Assembly: GCA_012514925.1 (NCBI GenBank)
Contig: JAAYZI010000073.1
Location: 1-18,896 of the forward strand
DNA: 18,896 bases
Source of the DNA: Deltaproteobacteria bacterium
GTDB taxonomy: Bacteria > Bdellovibrionota_C > UBA2361 > JAAYZI01
Direction of reading: 5' to 3'
Shown here: positions 13,418 through 18,896 of the stretch, piece by piece
How positions within the stretch are numbered: the first letter of the stretch is position 1
How the letters are laid out: each line of letters opens with the position of its first letter
The notes under the pieces: model-generated
Told to the model about the DNA's origin: nothing
Seen by the model: only the letters and a program-made list of their open reading frames with translations
Databases searched by the model: none
Position numbers and translations under genes: made by a program

Positions 13418-14332
13418 ATGTCGCTTCAAGTCGAAACAGGTCCACGCCGGGTAGTTACGGATCTTAGTGAAAGAGAGCTGCTTATACGCGGCGCTGCGGT
13501 AAATCCAGACCCTGCCAAGCAGTTCAGCAAGGAGACCTTGGGAACTGACAATTCTTTTCAGGTCAAGAGTCAGCATGATCTTGCGGGTGAGGCTGCTAAA
13601 AGCGCGATCATGCAGGCAACAAAAGACCCAATGGTTAGTCCAAATGAGGCCAAGCGAATCGCAGATGCATACATCATGGGCGGCATACCACTCTCTGCTG
13701 GATTAAGCGGAGACTTAGCCAAAGAGCAGATCGCTACGTTAGCCCGAGATTATACTAATATTGCCAGGATTAAGGCCGAACTGGAGAAGAAGAGACGTGG
13801 CAACCCTCCCCCAGAACCAGAGCTTGTCACCTCTCAAACCAATCGACCAGGCGGCCCGGATACGGCATCTTCACAGAAACAAGCCCAGCAGATTGAGTCC
13901 GAAAAGAAGATCGCCCAGAGAGTGGATGAAGGCGGTCCTAAGGAAGGACCGACAGCAGAGGCGCTACGGAGACCGTCCCCTCTGCTAAACTCCCTGCTCG
14001 CAGCAGCAGCCGAAGAGGGGAGCAGAAACAACCTCTCTAAGTCTTTTTCAGGCCCTTTAAAAAGAGATCCTTTAAGCACAGTTCTGACTGTGGCAGAGGC
14101 CGCAGCTCAGGCGCTGCAAGAGACTCCTGAGCAGAAGCGACAACGAGAAGAGGCACAAAAAGCTCAAAATCGCGCACAAATTGCAGACCACCGGAAGGAA
14201 GTCACCAAACTATCGGCAGAGCTTGATAGAATTAGGGAGCTCCGCGGAGAATACCTAGCAAAGAAATATCAAAATCAAGCCGAGATCGAAGAACATAAGA
14301 AAGCAATCGAGCGGTTGGTCCCGTATACCTAA
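13418..14332 (+). CDS. hypothetical disordered / coiled-coil protein
   Basis: 304 aa; I do not recognise a family. There is no signal peptide, membrane segment or Cys-rich motif. The N-terminal part (about 1-135) is helical and polar, with a stretch SPNEAKRIADAYIMGG near residue 75. The middle (about 135-230) is rich in P, G, S, Q and charged residues and looks disordered. The last 65 residues (QKRQREEAQKAQNRAQIADH onward) are a highly charged helix, probably coiled coil. The start is supported by AGGGAG 8 nt upstream, and the codon use looks like its neighbours. The composition would suit a scaffold, a cytoplasmic partner of the AAA protein upstream, or a surface-associated factor, but nothing in the sequence chooses among these. 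Confidence 0.7.
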   Translation: MSLQVETGPRRVVTDLSERELLIRGAAVNPDPAKQFSKETLGTDNSFQVKSQHDLAGEAAKSAIMQATKDPMVSPNEAKRIADAYIMGGIPLSAGLSGDLAKEQIATLARDYTNIARIKAELEKKRRGNPPPEPELVTSQTNRPGGPDTASSQKQAQQIESEKKIAQRVDEGGPKEGPTAEALRRPSPLLNSLLAAAAEEGSRNNLSKSFSGPLKRDPLSTVLTVAEAAAQALQETPEQKRQREEAQKAQNRAQIADHRKEVTKLSAELDRIRELRGEYLAKKYQNQAEIEEHKKAIERLVPYT

Positions 14333-14374
14333 GAGGAGGTTACAAAGCCGCCTCAACCCCTGGCCCGTAGTTAC

Positions 14375-14489
14375 GTAACCGCTTACGCGGGGAGTTAATT
14401 TTTATTTTAAGCCTCTCGGCGGTGGCGCGGAGTTTGGGCGGTAAAAATTCACTTTCTCCGGAGAAAGTAATATTCATGTAAACGGATAC
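14375..14489. mobile_element. MITE-like element, copy E (115 bp, Z module) with 8-bp target duplication
   Basis: The left end is GTAACCGCTTACGCGG; the right end, read on the minus strand, is GTATCCGTTTACATGAATAT. It is flanked by perfect direct repeats GTAGTTAC at 14367-14374 and 14490-14497 (9 bp if the shared C is counted). This is the cleanest evidence of transposition in the window and fixes the ends of the family. It holds the perfect palindrome ACTTTCTCCGGAGAAAGT (14451-14468) near the right end. No ORF fits inside it, so movement would need a transposase from elsewhere. It lies between the stop codons of convergent genes. Confidence 0.87.
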
Positions 14490-14510
14490 GTAGTTACAAC
14501 TCTAAGCGAC

Positions 14511-16328
14511 TTAGTCATCTGCACCCGTATACTTATAAAGAAAAGGAGCGCCCGCCTCTAAAACACAACCAGGCAGATTATGACCCTTCCAAAAACGTGC
14601 CTCTGCATCACCCCAAAGCAAATAGTCCGGACACGGCTCTAGATCTGACCTGCACTGACACAACTCCTCTACATTCTGCAAACGCTGCTCCCTCTCCTTA
14701 TAATTAATCCCATGCGACCACAACGTACCACCATAACCACTATAAAGCCTCCTACCGGTCAAAGTCGCTAAATTATTGTGGTCCGGCGCTGCCGCGAGAA
14801 TCGCGCTCTTTGGGGTAAGACTTGCCACTATGCGCGCCTGTTCGACATTTTTCTTAGTGTAAACCGTATAAGTCTCCCCTTTCTCGAAAAGCTTATATGA
14901 TTCTACTAGCGCCGGAACAGTCAGCAGCACAAAAAAATGGTGCAATTTAAAAAGCAAGCTCTCATTCTCTCTCGTCCATATAAAAAGAAAAAGGACATAA
15001 AGAGCCAAAAAGAACTTAAGCTGGTCCCAATCCCAAAAAGCCAGCTTAACCAAGTTCCCCAGAACAAAAATTCCCACTAACACCAAAACCGCCAAAGTTT
15101 GCTTGGTAACAAGCCCAAACAAAATCACCAGGAAAAGCAGCACCGGAATATTCAAACCCCACATTTTTAGAGATTTTAAAATATTCTCCCATGCCCCAAG
15201 CTCCGGTAGATACGGATTAGACCAACCGTACATAAGACCGATCACTCCCCTTTTGCCGATTAACCACGGCAAGAACGAAACCGCTGGTAAAAGTGCCATT
15301 CCAAAAAGCATGCACTTCACCAGCGCGGGTCTTGGAGACTCACCCCTTAAGGCTGCAGCCACAACCCGTGCGCCCAGCATTAAGGAAATAAAAAGCACTG
15401 ACACCATCCAAAAGTGCGTATGCGCAAGAGGGGCTAAAGCTAGCATTAAGCCACCAAGCACAAGCCTCACATTTACGTCCTTAGAATCTTTGCCTAGGCA
15501 GGCAGGCCAGCACAACCAGTTTGCGCTAAGTAGCACCACAACTCCTAAAAGCGCCGAACGTTGAGGAACCCAAATAGTTGAGAGAAAAATAGTCCAAGGA
15601 TACCCCTCACCTAGAAGCTCCCGAGAGAAATTAGTCCACACACCATAGCACCCACCGCCAAGAAGCAGCGCCCAAGGAGCCAGCCAGTAACGGTTCCCCT
15701 TTAGAAGCCAGTAGACCAAACACCACAGTAGCGTCCATTGGAGAGTGAAAATAAAAGAGAGCATGCGGTAACTAGGAAACGGCCACCACAACGCCGAGCT
15801 CCACAGATTAACCAAAAAAGGATAAGAGAGCCTTTCACCCGCAAAGATATGATACTGGGGAGGGAAATTATCTCCCTGCATAAATGAGATTATCATCCCT
15901 AGATGAACAGTCAGATCCCCGTAATTATTTATCCAGGAAGTCTGAATTCCATCCACCTCTTGGAACAAAGAAACTCCCAGGCAAAGAACGACGAAAAACC
16001 ACACCAAGAAATTAATGCTGGGTTCAAGCCCTAGTTTATGCCTCTGCTCCCAAATAATCTTCGGACAGAACAAAAGCGGCGCAAAGGAAAGGAAAAAAGC
16101 CAAAGCCCACCAAAACCCCAAGCACTTCAGGAAGAAAAGTATGACAAGATGCAACAAAAGCCCAAAGACCATAACCGGCGCAAACGCAAGCTGATCCCCC
16201 ACGCTAGCGCCATCAGAACACCTGAAAACTCGCCGCAAATATGTATACACCAGCTCGCCCAGCGCGGCATATAAGAGCGGAAGGACTAATATTACAATTA
16301 CTTGCAGAGAAATAATCAGGAAGTTCAT
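14511..16328 (-). CDS. multi-spanning membrane protein, GT-C glycosyltransferase-like
   Basis: 605 aa with roughly a dozen hydrophobic segments along most of its length and a soluble C-terminal part of about 110 residues. The pattern, with a first extracytoplasmic loop containing NNYGDLTVHLGM (D138, H142) and then GDNFPPQYHIFAGERLSYPF, resembles large GT-C-fold polytopic proteins that use polyprenyl-linked sugars, in which an Asp in the first loop is catalytic. The C-terminal stretch (AAPDHNNLATLTGRRLYSGYGGTLWSHG, in two halves) recurs in uncharacterised bacterial relatives of such proteins as far as I recall. The role is thus probably cell-envelope glycosylation, but it is inferred from layout. 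ATG 16328 has only a weak site (AAGGG well upstream). It is divergent from the GH3-like gene, sharing a 92-bp gap, and its 3' end abuts element E. Confidence 0.7.
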   Translation of the reverse strand: MNFLIISLQVIVILVLPLLYAALGELVYTYLRRVFRCSDGASVGDQLAFAPVMVFGLLLHLVILFFLKCLGFWWALAFFLSFAPLLFCPKIIWEQRHKLGLEPSINFLVWFFVVLCLGVSLFQEVDGIQTSWINNYGDLTVHLGMIISFMQGDNFPPQYHIFAGERLSYPFLVNLWSSALWWPFPSYRMLSFIFTLQWTLLWCLVYWLLKGNRYWLAPWALLLGGGCYGVWTNFSRELLGEGYPWTIFLSTIWVPQRSALLGVVVLLSANWLCWPACLGKDSKDVNVRLVLGGLMLALAPLAHTHFWMVSVLFISLMLGARVVAAALRGESPRPALVKCMLFGMALLPAVSFLPWLIGKRGVIGLMYGWSNPYLPELGAWENILKSLKMWGLNIPVLLFLVILFGLVTKQTLAVLVLVGIFVLGNLVKLAFWDWDQLKFFLALYVLFLFIWTRENESLLFKLHHFFVLLTVPALVESYKLFEKGETYTVYTKKNVEQARIVASLTPKSAILAAAPDHNNLATLTGRRLYSGYGGTLWSHGINYKEREQRLQNVEELCQCRSDLEPCPDYLLWGDAEARFWKGHNLPGCVLEAGAPFLYKYTGADD

Positions 16329-16420
16329 ATTTGCAAAACAAGGTCCCTTTGGATAACCTTACCGGCGGAAATATTACGAGAGTTCTTCCAATATAAATTA
16401 CCCGTTAATACCACTGCAAG
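16329..16420. promoter_or_regulatory. divergent promoter gap
   Basis: 92 AT-rich bases between two outward-facing genes must hold both promoters. TATAAA near 16394 is a possible plus-strand -10 for the GH3-like gene, but I see no good -35. No repeat element ends (GTAWCCG) are present, unlike the other large gaps. Confidence 0.35.
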
Positions 16421-17959
16421 ATGTTGAATCTAACCCCAATTTTAAAGCTTCATGCAAAAAGACGTACAGCCCAGCTGCGCGCCCAAGACTATGCCGAAAC
16501 CCAAAAGGAACAGCTGGCCAAATTGATCTTTGCGGCACAAGGCACCAAATTCGGACAAGACCATATGTTTTCTAAGATCTCATCGATCTCCGAATACCAA
16601 TCCGTGGTGCCGCTGCGCTACTATGAAAATTTTTGGGAAGATTATTGGAAGGCTGATTTCCCTAGGCTTATAAACTGCACCTGGCCGGGTTTGATCAAAT
16701 ATTTTCCGGTTACTTCGGGAACTACTTCAGGCGCCACCAAGTACATTCCTTTCTCAAGAGAGATGCAGGCCTCAAACCAAAAAGCCGGGGTAGATTTGCT
16801 GGTGCACCATCTTAACAATCAACCCCACAGCAAAATTTTTGGCGGCAGAAGTTTTATGCTGGGAGGAAGCACCGATTTGGTTGAAGCCGCGCCGGGAATC
16901 TTCACCGGAGACTTAAGCGGTATCGCCGTAAAAACCCTGCCCTGGTGGGCCAGACAACGCTATTTTCCTCCTACAGAGCTAGCGCTCCTTAAAGACTGGG
17001 AAGAAAAAATTGAAAAACTGGCCACGGCGTCCCTTGACCGTAACATTACCTTGCTAAGCGGAGTGCCCTCTTGGCTACTTATTTTTTGCAAGAAGCTTTT
17101 TGAATTAGTGCCAGGCGCGGAAGGCAAGCTTCATAAGGTCTATCCCAACTTGGAGATGTTAGTGCACGGGGGTGTTAGCTTTGCGCCTTATTACGCTCAA
17201 TTTTGCAAATTGCTTGAGGGCAGCCGGGCGGAAATGCGGGAGGTATATCCAGCCAGCGAGGGCTTTATCGCGATTGCTGATCGCCGCTACGCCGAAGGGC
17301 TACGCCTGAACTTGGACCACGGCATCTTTTATGAATTTGTCCCCCTCACTGAGCTAACGAGTCCGCATCCGACACGGCATTGGATTGAAAACATTGAAAA
17401 GGGCGTGAGCTATGCGATTGTGATCACCACCTGCGCGGGGCTTTGGAGCTATGTCATCGGAGATACGGTTAAGTTTATTGATCTAGACCCGCCGCGAATC
17501 TTGGTGACGGGACGCACTTCCTACTGTCTTTCAGCTTTCGGTGAACACCTAATTGCCGAGGAGATTGAAGATGCAGTCGCAAAAGCGGCGGCGGCGATTA
17601 AGGCAACCGTTACCGATTACTCAGTGGCTCCAGTCTTCCCCCAGAATCCAAAGGAGCTGGGTGGGCACCTCTATATAGTGGAGTTCGTGGGCGAACTTCC
17701 TTCGAGCGAAGCCTTGGCGAATTTCTGCCGCGTACTCGATGAACGCTTATGCGAGAGAAATGAAGACTACGCCGCCCACCGCGCCGGGGGCTTCGGGCTA
17801 AAAGCTCCACAGGTTATTCCCGCCAAAGCCGGCACCTTCGCAGCGTGGATGAAACACCGCGGCAAGCTTGGCGGCCAAAACAAAGTGCCGCGTATCATCA
17901 CGGGCCAGGATCTTTTTGAAGACCTAAAGAGTTTTGCCCAAAAGGAGATGGAAGCTTAG
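16421..17959 (+). CDS. GH3-family acyl-adenylate / amido synthetase-like protein
   Basis: 512 aa, matching the plant 'auxin-responsive GH3' family and its bacterial relatives. These adenylate a carboxylic acid with ATP and, in plants, couple it to an amino acid. Motifs in order are the N-terminal FGQDHMFSKI and PLRYYENFWEDYW, the adenylate loop PVTSGTTSGATKYIP (96-110), VYPASEGFIAI (about 274-284), a GDTVKFIDLDPPRILVTGRTSY region, and FGEHLIAEEIEDAV leading into the C-terminal domain, with KLGGQNKVPRI near the end. There is no signal peptide, so it is cytoplasmic. The bacterial substrate is unknown; fatty, aromatic or hormone-like acids are all conceivable. The ribosome site is poor. It overlaps the convergent ilvD stop by 4 nt. 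Family assignment is firm; activity is not. Confidence 0.88.
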   Translation: MLNLTPILKLHAKRRTAQLRAQDYAETQKEQLAKLIFAAQGTKFGQDHMFSKISSISEYQSVVPLRYYENFWEDYWKADFPRLINCTWPGLIKYFPVTSGTTSGATKYIPFSREMQASNQKAGVDLLVHHLNNQPHSKIFGGRSFMLGGSTDLVEAAPGIFTGDLSGIAVKTLPWWARQRYFPPTELALLKDWEEKIEKLATASLDRNITLLSGVPSWLLIFCKKLFELVPGAEGKLHKVYPNLEMLVHGGVSFAPYYAQFCKLLEGSRAEMREVYPASEGFIAIADRRYAEGLRLNLDHGIFYEFVPLTELTSPHPTRHWIENIEKGVSYAIVITTCAGLWSYVIGDTVKFIDLDPPRILVTGRTSYCLSAFGEHLIAEEIEDAVAKAAAAIKATVTDYSVAPVFPQNPKELGGHLYIVEFVGELPSSEALANFCRVLDERLCERNEDYAAHRAGGFGLKAPQVIPAKAGTFAAWMKHRGKLGGQNKVPRIITGQDLFEDLKSFAQKEMEA

Positions 17960-18896
17960 CCCACAGTTGCGCCGGCTGACGCGTTACGCACCATCTCGGC
18001 ATAGCGCTTTAAATACCCCTTGTTAACTCTTGGCCTAAATGGCTGCAAAGCCGCGCGCCGCCGCGCAACCTCATCGGAGCAAAGGTCAACTTCAAGCAAC
18101 CGATCAGGTATGCTCAGCCTGATAGTGTCACCATCTTTTAGGAGCGCAATCATACCGCCTTCCGCCGCTTCCGGAGAGACATGCCCAATACAAGCGCCAC
18201 GCGTGCCGCCGGAGAATCTCCCATCGGTTATAAGCGCTACACTCTCTCCTAATCCTCGACCCATGATATAAGATGTGGGCGCCAACATCTCCTGCATACC
18301 GGGGCCTCCTTTAGGCCCCTCGTAACGGATCACGACTACATGCCCCGCCTGCACTTTGCCCTGTAAAATCCCTTCGCAGGCCTCTTCTTGAGAATCGAAA
18401 ATAATCGCCTTCCCCTCGAAGCGCAGCATCTGCTGGCTTACTCCTGCTTTCTTTACTACTGCGCCCTGCTCTGCAAGGTTGCCACGCAGAATCGTCAGCC
18501 CTCCGTCCTGTGAGTAAGCAGTATCAAGGCTGCGGATCACTTCTCGATCCTTGACCTTGGCTCTCCTAACGTTCTCCCAAAGCGTCTTGCCGCTGACCGT
18601 AGGACAGTCTTTGTGCAGCAACCCTGGGATGGCTGCAATCTCCTTTAAAATTGCGCTGACCCCACCGGCACGATCAACATCTTCAACATGCCACTTTGAC
18701 GAAGGAGAGACTTTACAAATGTTGGGGCATTTTGCTGATATGGTGTCAATGCGGTTTAGGTTATACTCCACGCCCGCCTCAACGGCGATCGCCAGAGCAT
18801 GCAGGACCGTGTTGGTACTCCCGCCCATAGCCATGTCGAGAGCAAATGCGTTATCTATTGATTTCTCCGTCACGATCTCCCAGGGTAGCGGCCCTC
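17956..18896 (-). CDS. ilvD: dihydroxy-acid dehydratase, 5' end beyond window (partial)
   Basis: C-terminal part (about 312 residues) of IlvD, the Fe-S enzyme that dehydrates 2,3-dihydroxy acids to 2-keto acids in isoleucine, valine and leucine synthesis. The frame is open to the right edge (GPLPWEIVTEKSI just inside it), so the N-terminal half lies outside. Visible are ALDMAMGGSTNTVLHALAIA, CPNICKVSPSSKWHVEDVDRAGG with the last cluster-type Cys, GPKGGPGMQEMLAPTS and LITDGRFSGGTRGACIGHVSPEA, all typical. The C-terminus (RRRAALQPFRPRVNKGYLKRYAEMV) is complete. A GTG at 18873 is internal and not the start: the conserved sequence continues upstream of it. It is convergent with the GH3-like gene (4-nt overlap). 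I do not know whether other ilv genes follow. Confidence 0.95.
   Translation of the reverse strand, partial: GPLPWEIVTEKSIDNAFALDMAMGGSTNTVLHALAIAVEAGVEYNLNRIDTISAKCPNICKVSPSSKWHVEDVDRAGGVSAILKEIAAIPGLLHKDCPTVSGKTLWENVRRAKVKDREVIRSLDTAYSQDGGLTILRGNLAEQGAVVKKAGVSQQMLRFEGKAIIFDSQEEACEGILQGKVQAGHVVVIRYEGPKGGPGMQEMLAPTSYIMGRGLGESVALITDGRFSGGTRGACIGHVSPEAAEGGMIALLKDGDTIRLSIPDRLLEVDLCSDEVARRRAALQPFRPRVNKGYLKRYAEMVRNASAGATVG

Noticed and set aside
1..18896. CRISPR arrays, tRNA or rRNA genes, prophage genes and toxin-antitoxin pairs
   Set aside because: I looked for regular spaced repeats, cloverleaf-like ends, rRNA-like stretches and phage or integrase proteins and found none; the repeats present are dispersed, not arrayed.

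Overview
The window is a bacterial chromosomal segment of mixed housekeeping and accessory genes, about half GC by eye. A flagellin with a sigma-28-type promoter, a set of class III (type IV pilin-like) prepilins, HslUV and an exported beta-propeller protein all point to a motile, Gram-negative, Proteobacteria-like organism. I cannot name the genus; an uncultured or 'deltaproteobacterial' type lineage is only a guess.

Layout, left to right. A soluble REC-HisKA-HATPase sensor/regulator (241-1359) ends at a probable terminator. A 530-bp non-coding block (1360-1893) follows, holding a long hairpin repeat, a first copy of a dispersed mobile-like repeat, and a consensus-quality sigma-28 promoter for a short, divergent flagellin (1894-2712). 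Then come hslV and hslU (overlapping), which converge on a four-gene minus-strand operon of minor pilins or pseudopilins (7322 to 4813). Next, on the plus strand, are an exported arylsulfotransferase-like beta-propeller protein and a nucleoside phosphorylase-family protein. The serine pathway genes serA (+) and serC (-) then face each other. After them lie a membrane-anchored Msp1/FtsH-like AAA ATPase without a protease domain, a coiled-coil hypothetical protein, a large multi-spanning (GT-C-like) membrane protein (-), a GH3-family acyl-adenylating protein (+), and the 3' part of ilvD (-), which runs off the right edge.

The most notable signal is not a gene. At least five short non-coding elements (about 67-200 bp), all in intergenic gaps, share terminal sequences of the form GTAWCCGYTYAC. 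Two are flanked by matching direct repeats of about 8 bp (GTAGTTAC around 14375-14489; CTCAAATT around 9373-9484). They look like a family of non-autonomous transposable elements (MITEs) with at least three internal modules. One module carries a perfect 18-bp palindrome (ACTTTCTCCGGAGAAAGT). Another carries what looks like an outward promoter aimed at the minor-pilin operon in one copy and at the AAA ATPase in another. One copy supplies the start codon and first codons of the beta-propeller gene. The GTA-type ends and 8-bp duplication recall IS66-family elements, but that link is inference.

Metabolically, serA and serC give two of the three steps to serine, and ilvD serves branched-chain amino acid synthesis. 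The pilin-like operon, flagellin and two-component protein suggest surface structures under regulation, although no sequence evidence ties the regulator to them.
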